Assembly (NCBI GenBank): GCA_029054535.1 | Contig: JAIDFC010000080.1 | Location: 1-7,071, forward strand | Length of the DNA: 7,071 bases | Origin: Rikenella sp. | GTDB taxonomy: Bacteria > Bacteroidota > Bacteroidia > Bacteroidales > Rikenellaceae | Reading direction: 5' to 3' | Shown here: positions 1 to 6,563 of the stretch, piece after piece | Layout: every line of letters starts with the position of its first letter | Numbering within the stretch: the first letter of the stretch is position 1 | Made by a program: the position numbers and the translations under genes | Notes under the pieces: generated by a model | What the model was told of the DNA's origin: nothing | What the model saw: only the letters and a program-made list of their open reading frames with translations | Databases searched by the model: none

Positions 1-52
1 ACAAACCGCGCCGCAGGCGCGCGGGACGGCCGCCACCCAACGGCTGTCCCGC
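1..52 (+). repeat. Two-hairpin repeat unit, copy 1 (left island)
   Basis: The lead ACAAAC is followed by stem CGCGCC, loop GCA and stem GGCGCG (7-21), then a larger second hairpin: 12 pairs including one G-T, arms 21-32 and 41-52, loop CCACCCAA (33-40). The two hairpins share base 21. The order and flanks match the units at 6661, 6745, 6905 and 6965. The copy at 6905 is closest: both begin ACAAACCGCGCC and end CCGCAACTCG-x-CA (46-60 and 6951-6965). The unit may extend left of the window. Function is unknown; strand is given in the direction that matches the other copies. Confidence 0.6.
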
Positions 53-56
53 AACT

Positions 57-82
57 CGACAGGGCTCGTTGCGTTCCTGTCG
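57..82. repeat. Hairpin, 7-bp stem
   Basis: CGACAGG (57-63) is perfectly complementary to CCTGTCG (76-82) around a loop of about 12 bases; a G-T pair (64/75) can extend the stem. No T-run follows on either strand, so it is not called a terminator. It directly follows the two-hairpin unit and adds to the run of palindromes in this island. Confidence 0.5.
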
Positions 83-125
83 GGCGACCGGCTCGGGTAC
101 AACGTTTAAATATTCTCCGCACGTC

Positions 126-163
126 GCCCGCGAGAATTCTTCGAGATCTCCCCATGACGGGCC
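126..163 (+). repeat. GAGATCTC module, left copy
   Basis: A 38-bp segment that begins GCCCGCG, contains the perfect 8-bp palindrome GAGATCTC (143-150) and ends CATGACGGGCC. It matches 6782-6819 at 34 of 38 positions in the same orientation. The arms GCCCG (126-130) and the distal CGGGC (158-162) can also pair across it. It looks like a dispersed intergenic repeat; function is unknown. Confidence 0.65.
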
Positions 164-166
164 GGA

Positions 167-183
167 GCTTCGCCCCGCGAAGG
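167..183. repeat. Triloop hairpin
   Basis: CTTCGC (168-173) and GCGAAG (177-182) form six perfect pairs around the loop CCC. The outermost pair of a 7-3-7 layout (167/183) is a G-G mismatch. It follows the GAGATCTC module directly, and its format resembles the triloop stems found elsewhere in both islands. Confidence 0.5.
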
Positions 184-275
184 CCCGCGTTTTCTCGCTG
201 ACGCTCGGCGGACTTCGCAACCTCCGGCCCGTTTAATTCCCAAGTCATGTTTGTCCGCGCGCTGGCGGAAATCCT

Positions 276-302
276 GTTCAAAAGCGATTTGCGCTTTTGA
301 AC
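276..302. repeat. Perfect 11-bp hairpin
   Basis: GTTCAAAAGCG (276-286) and CGCTTTTGAAC (292-302) pair perfectly around the five-base loop ATTTG. It is among the longest uninterrupted stems in the window. Neither strand shows a clear T-run beyond the stem, so an intrinsic terminator is possible but not supported. It lies about 40 bp before the first 118-bp direct repeat. Confidence 0.65.
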
Positions 303-343
303 GATTTCCTACCCCAGCAATCGCGCGCGGGTTCTTTTCAATA

Positions 344-461
344 GAGAAACCGTGTCTGACTGCCCTCAAGCCGAGCGGGCTCCGCGTGCCCGCGGTGGGC
401 TTGCAAAACTGCGTTTTGCTTGACCGTTCTAAAAACAACCTCGGACCGCGCGCCTGCGAAA
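344..461 (+). repeat. 118-bp direct repeat, copy 1
   Basis: This segment recurs at 533-650, offset by exactly 189 bp, with three differences (positions 374, 454 and 455). It can fold into two hairpins. The first has outer arms CAAGCC/GGCTTG (367-372/398-403) and inner arms GCGGGC/GCCCGC (375-380/388-393). The second is GCAAAAC-TGC-GTTTTGC (403-419). Position 374, the only difference in the folded part, lies in the internal loop. No coding potential is evident. Confidence 0.9.
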
Positions 462-501
462 TTCATCCGTTTCAACTACCCGTTGAAACGGCGTATTTCG
501 C
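456..501. repeat. 46-nt imperfect palindrome between the direct repeats
   Basis: The outer arms GCGAAAT (456-462) and ATTTCGC (495-501) pair over seven bases. After a small internal loop, CCGTTTCAAC (467-476) and GTTGAAACGG (482-491) pair over ten bases around the loop TACCC. The sequence ATTTCGCTAC at 495-504 is repeated at 6571-6580, just after mnmA. It could be extruded as a cruciform or act as an RNA hairpin; no adjacent T-run supports termination. Confidence 0.65.
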
Positions 502-532
502 TACTTAGGCGTGGCGCGCGGGTCATCTAACC

Positions 533-650
533 GAGAAACCGTGTCTGACTGCCCTCAAGCCGGGCGGGCTCCGCGTGCCCGCGGTGGGCTTGCAAAACTG
601 CGTTTTGCTTGACCGTTCTAAAAACAACCTCGGACCGCGCGCTGGCGAAA
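533..650 (+). repeat. 118-bp direct repeat, copy 2
   Basis: This is the second copy of the segment at 344-461, with 115 of 118 bases identical. Its hairpins fall at 556-592 and 592-608. It ends ten bases beyond the stop codon of the lipoprotein gene, so transcripts leaving that gene on the minus strand would contain the reverse complement of both copies. The near identity suggests recent tandem duplication of a 189-bp segment, or gene conversion between the copies. Confidence 0.9.
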
Positions 651-660
651 ACGCAAAACT

Positions 661-3315
661 CTACAACGCCCGAACGACCTTCATCATCTGCTCGCCCAGC
701 CCGATACGGTAGCCCTGCGAGAAGAAAACCACCCGACCGAACGTATCCGCCACCACGAAAATCGGCAGATCGTTCCGATTGGTCAGCTCCAGCGACCGCG
801 CCAGCATCTCCGACACCTCGCCGCCGCGATCCACCCCGTAGACGATCGTCCCCGGCAGATCGCCGAACTCCGAGGCGTCGAACGCCGCCAACTGGTCGTC
901 CGTCGGAAAGAGGAATACCAGCCCCCGACCCCACTCTTCCAGCTCCGCCTTCAGAGCCGCCACATCACGCAACGCGTGATTCGTCGGCTCCTTCTTCGCC
1001 TCCAACAACGCCAGCACGAAATATCCCCGACCGGTCGTCGACAAAATCGAGACCGGTTCGGTCGCCCCCTGCGGCACGAACTTCGACTCCGGATTCATCG
1101 TCCCGATCACCTGCACCGAGTTATCGTCCTCACGCATCGTCATATCGATCGTCGTCAGCTCGCCCGCCCGGATCGGAAAATAGCGAACCTCGCTCAACAC
1201 CGTTCCGTCCGCCATCCGCGTACCGCTCACCAGCCTGTAATCTCCCTCTTCCAGCTCCACCGGCCGAGCGAAGATCGCCGCCAGCGAACCCGCCGCCCCC
1301 ATGTCCGCATCCGGATCGCTCAGTTCGATCGTTTCGTACCGCCCGTTGCGGAGCTTGCCCACCGTGAAATGGCTGTAGTATTTCGGATCGTCGTTGTGTT
1401 TGGACGGCGTATAATCCACCGCCAACCGCCCGCGCGGCACCGCCGAGGCAGCCGAAGCCGCCGCCAGTTCGCCGTCGAAGTCGACGTTCCGCCACGCCTC
1501 CGTACCGCACGTCGCCCCGAGGTCGTAGTACTGCAACCGTCCCGTAATCGGTTCATACCGCGCCGGAATCCCCTTCGACCGCGCCAAGGCGATGAAGAAC
1601 CGATCGCGCGCCGCCCGGTCGCCCCGACCGAGCCGTTGTACCCCGAGCGCCGAGATCGGAATCCGGGCCGGATTCAGGCTGTCCACCAGCTCGATCCCCT
1701 TAGCCCGCGCGACGATCGCCTCGATCTCGGCCGGTTCGCCGGCCATCGCAGCCCGATACGGCACCAACAGCTCCGTCCCCACCCGCGGATTGAGAATATA
1801 CTCCTTGAAATAGGGTCGATCCTTGTACGACGCCGCCCCGTTCAAGTGATCCGTCAGCACCGCCGCGGGCGTATCCCGCAGGTCCTTGGTCGACACGACG
1901 TCCAACAGTTCGAACGCCACATCCAGCTCTCCGGCAGCCGCAGCATCCGTCAAAAACTGCGCCACTTCGGCCCAGTTCCCGCGACTCGTCGCGATCGCCT
2001 CCCACACTCGCGTCGTATCGGCTCCGATCCGACCGGCCAACGCAAAAACATCCCTCTTCGACATCCAGCCTGCAATATAAGCATTCCGAATCGAGTCCTC
2101 ACGCGCCAGCCGCACGTCATTGGCCGCCCGCTGCTCCGGCGTTACGCGGTTTTCGGTCCGCCCTTCGGCCGGCGGCACAATGTCGAACGCCACGGCATAA
2201 GCCTCCCCGATACCACCCCGGTGATTCAGCGTGATGGTCAGCGTATCCTGCTTCCCGAACGAGAGTTTTCCGTAGCCGAACCGATCGCCGTCGGTCGCCC
2301 AAACCAACATATCTCCCAAACCGGCCGTCATGAAGGTCCTCCCCTCCGCATCGGCCGCCTTGCGCACCGCCGGGTAGAACTCGGCGTAGTTGTAGATCCC
2401 GAAATCGACCCGCGCCCCCGGCACCGCCGCGCCGGCCGTGTCGCGCACCAGTACCGTAGCCTGCGCCACCGGTGCGTAGTTGTGCGTAACGTTGATCTCC
2501 GTATAGAGCGGCGTCCGGCCGATCACCTCCTCGTCGCCGACGTACTCCCCGAAGACCTTGGTGTGCATCAGCATCCCCCGTTTGCTCGGCCCGTCGAACC
2601 ACCCCATGTCGAGCACCGGTTCCGGTTCGCAGGCCCCGAAGTAGTACCACTTCCCGTCTGCCCACGCCTCGACCCACGCGTGGTTGTCGTCCGTATGGGC
2701 CCACCGCGGCGTATAGACCTGCCGCGCCGGAATCCCCACCGCCCGCAGCGCAGCCACCGTAAAGGTAGACTCCTCGCCGCACCGTCCCTGGGCGTTCCGC
2801 ACCGCCGCCGACGGCGACATCGTCCGTCCGTCGCTCGGCGTGTAGATCACCTTCTCATGACACCAGTGGTTCACCTCCAGAATCGCCTCCTCCATCGTCA
2901 ACCCCCGCACCCGGTCCTTCAGCTCCTCATAGAACACCGACCGCGAAGTATCCAGATTCTCATTATTGATCCGCACCGGCAGCACATAGTGCAGGAACAG
3001 TTCATCGGGCACCGTCCCGCCCCACGGCATCTCGTCCGCCGCCCGCAGCGACGCGCGGACGTTGCTCAAATAAAGCTCCGGCGCATAATCGGCCGCGTCC
3101 CCCACCGGCATATAAGCATACAGGAACTCCATCCCGTCCCGTTCGCGCGCGTCGAGGTCGGCCGGCAGCTCCGGCAGCCACGCAGCGCGTTCGGCCAGAT
3201 GCGTCGCAACCCGTTCGCGAGTCTGCTCGTTTTTCAAGAGCCGACCGCCGCCGCAGGCGGTCAACAGAACGACGCCCATCCAGGCATACCCGATTCTTCT
3301 CATCGTATTCGACAT
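661..3315 (-). CDS. Transglutaminase-domain lipoprotein with thioredoxin-like C-terminus
   Basis: An 884-residue predicted lipoprotein. The start at 3315 (MSNTMRR) is preferred because it gives a signal peptide ending in lipobox LTAC, with Cys21 as the acylated residue, and lies 26 bp after the upstream stop. MRRIG at 3303 is an alternative. The longer frame from 3576 reads an unrelated Gly/Arg-rich sequence through the upstream gene and is rejected. A transglutaminase-like core spans roughly 140-235: Cys179 in GRCGEES and His212 in NHAWVEAW, with Glu230 in ACEPEP where an Asp is usual. A carboxypeptidase-regulatory/Ig-like segment follows (about 280-365). At 556-615 is a second GIPAR-containing segment that resembles a transglutaminase core but has no Cys in the expected place. 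The end (about 763-884) looks thioredoxin-like (LVFLFPT, LPIFVVADTFGRVVFFSQGYR) without a CxxC. Large proteins with the ACEPEP signature are common in Bacteroidales. A peptidase or cross-linking role in the envelope is inference; the substrate is unknown. Confidence 0.9.
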   Translation of the reverse strand: MSNTMRRIGYAWMGVVLLTACGGGRLLKNEQTRERVATHLAERAAWLPELPADLDARERDGMEFLYAYMPVGDAADYAPELYLSNVRASLRAADEMPWGGTVPDELFLHYVLPVRINNENLDTSRSVFYEELKDRVRGLTMEEAILEVNHWCHEKVIYTPSDGRTMSPSAAVRNAQGRCGEESTFTVAALRAVGIPARQVYTPRWAHTDDNHAWVEAWADGKWYYFGACEPEPVLDMGWFDGPSKRGMLMHTKVFGEYVGDEEVIGRTPLYTEINVTHNYAPVAQATVLVRDTAGAAVPGARVDFGIYNYAEFYPAVRKAADAEGRTFMTAGLGDMLVWATDGDRFGYGKLSFGKQDTLTITLNHRGGIGEAYAVAFDIVPPAEGRTENRVTPEQRAANDVRLAREDSIRNAYIAGWMSKRDVFALAGRIGADTTRVWEAIATSRGNWAEVAQFLTDAAAAGELDVAFELLDVVSTKDLRDTPAAVLTDHLNGAASYKDRPYFKEYILNPRVGTELLVPYRAAMAGEPAEIEAIVARAKGIELVDSLNPARIPISALGVQRLGRGDRAARDRFFIALARSKGIPARYEPITGRLQYYDLGATCGTEAWRNVDFDGELAAASAASAVPRGRLAVDYTPSKHNDDPKYYSHFTVGKLRNGRYETIELSDPDADMGAAGSLAAIFARPVELEEGDYRLVSGTRMADGTVLSEVRYFPIRAGELTTIDMTMREDDNSVQVIGTMNPESKFVPQGATEPVSILSTTGRGYFVLALLEAKKEPTNHALRDVAALKAELEEWGRGLVFLFPTDDQLAAFDASEFGDLPGTIVYGVDRGGEVSEMLARSLELTNRNDLPIFVVADTFGRVVFFSQGYRIGLGEQMMKVVRAL

Positions 3316-3341
3316 CTGTGTATCTGTTTTTTTAAGAATGA

Positions 3342-4754
3342 TTACTCGGCCCAATAATTTTTCTCCTCCTCGCGCGGCATGACCACCAGCCGCACGGTCC
3401 GCCGCTTGGCGCGCAAGCGGAGCCAGTCGATCAATTTCTCGCGCCGACCGGCATCGAGCGGCGAATCGCCCGTAGTCGTGATGCAGCAGTAGATCACCGT
3501 GTCGACCGCCTGTCCCTCGCCCGTGAAAACCGGCACTTTCGCCAGACTCACCCGATCCACCGACCCGCTCCCCCATAGCAAGCTCAACTCGCGGGCAATG
3601 TCGGCCGTCGGCAGCGTATCGCTCAGATAGCGTTCAGTGAGCTGTTGCAACTGTTCGATCCGACGGTTTTTCTCATCCAAGATCTCGGTATTGCTCCGCA
3701 AGACGTTCTGCAGCGTATAGCTGTCGAACGCTCCGCCGTCGGCTCCCGCCTGCCGCACGACCAGCGTCGTTCCCTCCAGACGATAAGCCCCCAGCTGGTT
3801 CCGCGCCACGGCGATCGCCTCTTCCGGCACCTGACGCCCCATGAGCATCACTTCGATCGTGCAGCTGTCGCCCCGATAGGTCGGCACGGCGCTGACGACC
3901 TCGCTCCCCTCGAACGTCAACACGCGGTCGATATACTCCCTCGCGTTGCTCTCGAAGATGGTCCGCTGCACGATCCCGTAGGCCAGGTAGATGCTCGGCC
4001 CCAGCGTCAGCACCACCACCGCCGTCATATACCGTTTCGCGCGCTGCTCCAGCCTCGGATCGGCGATAGCGACTTTCTTATATTTCAGAAAACGAACGAT
4101 CAGGAAAGTCCCCAAGGCAATAAAAACGGCATTGATAAAGAAGAGGTAGAAAGCCCCTCCGAAGAAGGCCCAATTGCCGTAGGCCAGCCCGAAACCGGCC
4201 GTACAGAGCGGCGGCATCAAGGCCGTCGCGATGGCCACCCCCGGGATGACGGTCGAGGTTCGATCCTTCCGCGACTGGGCCACGATCCCGGCCAGCCCCC
4301 CGAACAACGCGATCAGGACGTCGTAGATCGTCGGCGTAGTCCTGGCCAGGAGTTCGCTCTGGGCCGTGCTGAGCGGACTCGCCCAGAAATAGAGGGTCGA
4401 CGTGGCCAACCCCACGACGGTCGCCAGCGCCAGACTGCGCAACGACTGCTTCATGAGGTCGAAATTATTGACCCCCAGCGCCAACCCCACCCCCATGATC
4501 GGTCCCATGAGCGGCGAGACGAGCATCGCCCCGATAATCACCGCCGTGGAGTTGACATTCAACCCGATCGAAGCGATGAAAATGGCGAAGATCAAGACCC
4601 AGAGATTGGTCCCCCGGAACTCGACCCCCTTTCGGATATTGGCCCGGACCTCCTCTTCGGAGGCTTTGTCGTCATCGAGATTGAAATACTCGCGCAGGAA
4701 CGCACGCACGCGGTCCCAGTGCGACTTGTAAGGTTTCTTCTGAGGAGCATCCAT
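3342..4754 (-). CDS. DUF389 family integral membrane protein
   Basis: A 470-residue protein of the DUF389 (TIGR00341-like) family, whose function is not established. After a charged N-terminus (about 1-48) come roughly seven hydrophobic segments: near 50-66, 70-92, 107-126, 144-160, 169-190, 198-222 and 243-262. The family-typical small-residue stretches are clear: NSTAVIIGAMLVSPLMGPI (68-86), then IPGVAIATALMPPLCTAG (170-187). Residues 265-470 are predicted soluble, with a likely coiled coil around 350-385 (NTEILDEKNRRIEQLQQLTE). This makes the protein longer than a bare DUF389 core. The start is the ATG at 4754, with a Bacteroidetes-type -7 box about 30 bp upstream and no Shine-Dalgarno, as is usual in this phylum. 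The transglutaminase lipoprotein gene follows after 26 bp, so the two are probably co-transcribed. Transport or mechanosensing roles would be guesses. Confidence 0.92.
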   Translation of the reverse strand: MDAPQKKPYKSHWDRVRAFLREYFNLDDDKASEEEVRANIRKGVEFRGTNLWVLIFAIFIASIGLNVNSTAVIIGAMLVSPLMGPIMGVGLALGVNNFDLMKQSLRSLALATVVGLATSTLYFWASPLSTAQSELLARTTPTIYDVLIALFGGLAGIVAQSRKDRTSTVIPGVAIATALMPPLCTAGFGLAYGNWAFFGGAFYLFFINAVFIALGTFLIVRFLKYKKVAIADPRLEQRAKRYMTAVVVLTLGPSIYLAYGIVQRTIFESNAREYIDRVLTFEGSEVVSAVPTYRGDSCTIEVMLMGRQVPEEAIAVARNQLGAYRLEGTTLVVRQAGADGGAFDSYTLQNVLRSNTEILDEKNRRIEQLQQLTERYLSDTLPTADIARELSLLWGSGSVDRVSLAKVPVFTGEGQAVDTVIYCCITTTGDSPLDAGRREKLIDWLRLRAKRRTVRLVVMPREEEKNYWAE

Positions 4755-4785
4755 AAACGCGCATCTTTCGAGATGGTTACCGAGA

Positions 4786-4793
4786 CAAATATA
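4786..4793 (-). promoter_or_regulatory. -7 box of the DUF389 operon promoter
   Basis: Read on the minus strand, this is TATATTTG, an exact match to the Bacteroidetes -7 consensus TAnnTTTG. It would place the transcription start near 4780 and give a leader of about 25 nt before the ATG at 4754. I see no good TTTG -33 element at the usual spacing, so the call rests on the -7 box and its position. Confidence 0.55.
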
Positions 4794-4858
4794 ACGCTTT
4801 TTCCGACCACCCGCCTCGGCACCGTCCGACCGCCCGAGAAGAAAAAATGAGCCGAAGA

Positions 4859-4889
4859 TTTCGCAATCTAACTTTTTTGTCTACATTTG
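4859..4889 (+). promoter_or_regulatory. Promoter of the PUR-family gene
   Basis: TACATTTG (4882-4889) matches the Bacteroidetes -7 consensus TAnnTTTG. A near-consensus -33 element, TTTC (4859-4862), sits 19 bp upstream. The start would be near 4896, leaving a leader of about 120 nt before the ATG at 5018. With the opposing box at 4786-4793 this makes a divergent promoter region whose -7 boxes are about 90 bp apart. It also argues against the upstream in-frame ATG at 4847, which lies before this promoter. Confidence 0.55.
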
Positions 4890-5017
4890 AACGACGATCG
4901 GACGCCGTGCGACGATCAGAACAGAACGGAAATCACTCATTTTTAAACCGAACGGCACGCCTACCCTCCTCACCGAGGGCTGCGAACCGTTCCAAACCTA
5001 AAAAACAACAATTTCGT

Positions 5018-5380
5018 ATGAGCAATTTTGACTACAACGACCGGAGCGAGATGGACTCTATGGGCGATGAACTGTACTCCGTGCCGGTGAAGGCGGGGAA
5101 GCGGATCTATTACTTCGACGTGAAAGCGACGCGCGGGGGAGACTACTACCTCACGATCACCGAAAGCCGAAAAAAACAGATGCGCGACGGAAGCTTTACG
5201 ATCGACAAACATAAGATCCACCTCTACAAAGAAGACTTCCAGAAATTCGGCGAAGGGTTCAAAGAAGCGGTGGACTACGTGAAACGCGAACGCCCGGAAC
5301 TCTTCAACCCGGACGGATCGGCCATCGGGTCGAACAACGGGAACGGCGGATCGGACGACGACTTCTTCAAAGGGTTGTAG
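5018..5380 (+). CDS. PUR-family (DUF3276) nucleic-acid-binding protein
   Basis: A 120-residue protein matching the Bacteroidetes DUF3276 family, which has the PUR fold and is related to Pur-alpha and to Borrelia BpuR, proteins that bind single-stranded DNA or RNA. A short acidic N-terminus (DYNDRSEMDSMGDE) leads into alternating beta strands: LYSVPVKAGKRIYYFDVKA (19-37), DYYLTITESR (42-51), SFTIDKHKIHLY (59-70). An amphipathic helix follows (KEDFQKFGEGFKEAVDYVKR, 71-90). The tail is a low-complexity Asn/Gly stretch ending in acidic-aromatic DDDFFKGL. The start at 5018 gives the usual family N-terminus MSNFDYN. The 57 extra codons of the longer frame from 4847 read as non-homologous Arg/Ser/Asn-rich sequence and begin before the predicted promoter. 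mnmA follows after 90 bp on the same strand, so co-transcription is possible. Confidence 0.93.
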   Translation: MSNFDYNDRSEMDSMGDELYSVPVKAGKRIYYFDVKATRGGDYYLTITESRKKQMRDGSFTIDKHKIHLYKEDFQKFGEGFKEAVDYVKRERPELFNPDGSAIGSNNGNGGSDDDFFKGL

Positions 5381-5470
5381 TCCGTCGCTTTCGTCGAAAC
5401 CGATTTCGTGCCGCTCGGGGAACCTTGCGTACTCGCTGCGCGTTGGATTCTTTGAGCGGTACCGAGCGTT

Positions 5471-6556
5471 ATGAACCGGGACACGGAAGTACTGGTAGCA
5501 CTCAGCGGCGGAATGGATTCCGCCGCTGTCGTTTTGCAGCTGCGCGAGGCGGGTTACCGCCCTCGCGCGCTTTTTATGGACATGCTCGACTCCGAAACCG
5601 CCCGACGACGAGCACGAACCGTAGCCGAAGCCGTCGGACTCGACCGACTGCTCGTCGAAAACTGCGCCGAACGGTTCCGCCACCGAATCATCGACCACAC
5701 CCTGGCCGAACATGCCGCCGGACGAACCCCTTCGCCTTGCGCCCGCTGCAACGCGCAGATCAAATGGCAACTGCTCGTCGAAGTCGCCGACCGACTCGGC
5801 ATCTTCCACATCGCCACCGGACACTACGTCCGACGCGAGGAGCACAACGGACGATTCTACTTCGGACGAGGGATCGACCCGATTAAAGACCAATCGTATT
5901 ACTTATGGGAGGTGCCGGAATCGTCGATCCGGCGAGCGATCCTACCGCTGGGAGAGTCCGCCAAAGGTCATGTTCGACAGAACCTGCGCGAACGATACGG
6001 GCTGACTGCGCTGGTCGAACAGCCCGAAAGCATGGGACTCTGTTTCTTAGGCGGCATCTCCTACCGTGAGTTTCTCCGGAGCCGCCTACCGGTCGACACG
6101 ATATCCCCGGGCGACATCGTAGATCGCGAAGGGCGAATCGTCGGCCGGCACGACGGCTACCCGCTCTACACGGCAGGCCAAAAACGGGACCTCACGCTTT
6201 TCGACCCGCCGAAACCGGGCGAAAACTGGGCTGTGATGGCGATAGACGCCGCTCGGAACCGACTGATCGTCGCCCCGAGCGAAACGTTATACTGTCGCGA
6301 AATCACCCTGACGGATTGGCGGGCAACGCTCCCCGAAGCGTTGTTCACCGACCCGGAGACGTTGCAACTCGCGGTCCGAGGCCTCGGCAGGAACCCGAAA
6401 ACGGGCTGTCGTATCGAACGTCTCCCCTCGGGAAATCTCCGCGCAACGCTCCTCCACGATGAGGCTTGGGCCATCACGCCGGGTCAACCGGCGGTCTTCT
6501 ACCGCAACGGTCTCCTGCTCGGAGGCGGCATCCTGACCGATTGCCGCTATGAATAA
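5471..6556 (+). CDS. mnmA: tRNA-specific 2-thiouridylase MnmA
   Basis: A 361-residue cytoplasmic enzyme that uses ATP and a relayed persulfide sulfur to convert wobble U34 to 2-thiouridine in tRNAs for Lys, Glu and Gln. The length is normal for MnmA. The PP-loop SGGMDS is at 12-17. Two cysteines occur in PCARCN (Cys90 and Cys93); the one before Asn aligns with the catalytic nucleophile. The second catalytic cysteine is Cys191 in ESMGLCFLGG. ATGHY (115-119) and KDQSYYLW (139-146) are family motifs, and the C-terminal beta domain carries GQPAVFY (338-344). The usual YTIGQRKGL motif reads YTAGQKRDL here (233-241). The sequence resembles the shorter of two MnmA-like proteins I recall in Bacteroides (ESMxxCFI, KDQSYFLW), so a second paralogue may exist elsewhere in the genome. 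The ATG at 5471 gives the expected short N-terminus ahead of the PP-loop; no Shine-Dalgarno is seen. Confidence 0.95.
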   Translation: MNRDTEVLVALSGGMDSAAVVLQLREAGYRPRALFMDMLDSETARRRARTVAEAVGLDRLLVENCAERFRHRIIDHTLAEHAAGRTPSPCARCNAQIKWQLLVEVADRLGIFHIATGHYVRREEHNGRFYFGRGIDPIKDQSYYLWEVPESSIRRAILPLGESAKGHVRQNLRERYGLTALVEQPESMGLCFLGGISYREFLRSRLPVDTISPGDIVDREGRIVGRHDGYPLYTAGQKRDLTLFDPPKPGENWAVMAIDAARNRLIVAPSETLYCREITLTDWRATLPEALFTDPETLQLAVRGLGRNPKTGCRIERLPSGNLRATLLHDEAWAITPGQPAVFYRNGLLLGGGILTDCRYE

Positions 6557-6563
6557 CGCTACC

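Larger units (their letters stand above)
1..660. other. Left non-coding repeat island
   Basis: No convincing gene lies here. The open frames on both strands are low-complexity, Arg/Gly/Ser-rich translations running across repeats and palindromes, with no recognisable domain. The stretch holds a two-hairpin unit (1-52), a hairpin (57-82), the GAGATCTC module (126-163), a triloop hairpin (167-183), an 11-bp hairpin (276-302), two 118-bp direct repeats (344-461 and 533-650) and a 46-nt imperfect palindrome between them (456-501). It lies downstream of the minus-strand operon that ends at 661 and shares modules with the island at 6557-7071. I see no transposase, integrase or target-site duplication. 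Confidence 0.75.

Noticed and set aside
106..438. Minus-strand open frame of 110 codons in the left island
   Set aside because: It crosses the GAGATCTC module, two hairpins and part of a direct repeat. A similar peptide stretch (ARHGEIS) appears opposite the right-island copy only because the DNA module is shared.
344..650. Insertion sequence with terminal repeats
   Set aside because: The repeats are direct and lie 71 bp apart with no transposase frame between them.
1..660. CRISPR array
   Set aside because: There are only two long repeats of 118 bp, spaced 189 bp apart, with no short regular repeat-spacer pattern and no cas genes.
976..3357. Long plus-strand open frame (793 codons) opposite the lipoprotein gene
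   Set aside because: It is an Arg/His/Pro-rich shadow produced by GC-rich codons of the real gene; no domain is recognisable, and the opposite strand encodes a clear lipoprotein.
3316..3576. N-terminal extension of the lipoprotein to an upstream ATG
   Set aside because: It overlaps the DUF389 coding sequence, is Gly/Arg-rich and would bury the lipoprotein signal peptide.
3645..4850. Plus-strand open frame (401 codons) opposite the DUF389 gene
   Set aside because: The translation is rich in Arg, His, Pro and Gln with no membrane or domain pattern, while the minus strand encodes a well-defined membrane protein.
5395..5408. Small hairpin CGAAA-CCGA-TTTCG after the PUR-family gene, as a terminator
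   Set aside because: Five pairs and no T-run; too weak to call.
5425..5454. Possible mnmA promoter, TTG with ATTCTTTG 19 bp downstream
   Set aside because: The -7 box has the TTTG part but not the TA of TAnnTTTG, so support is too thin.
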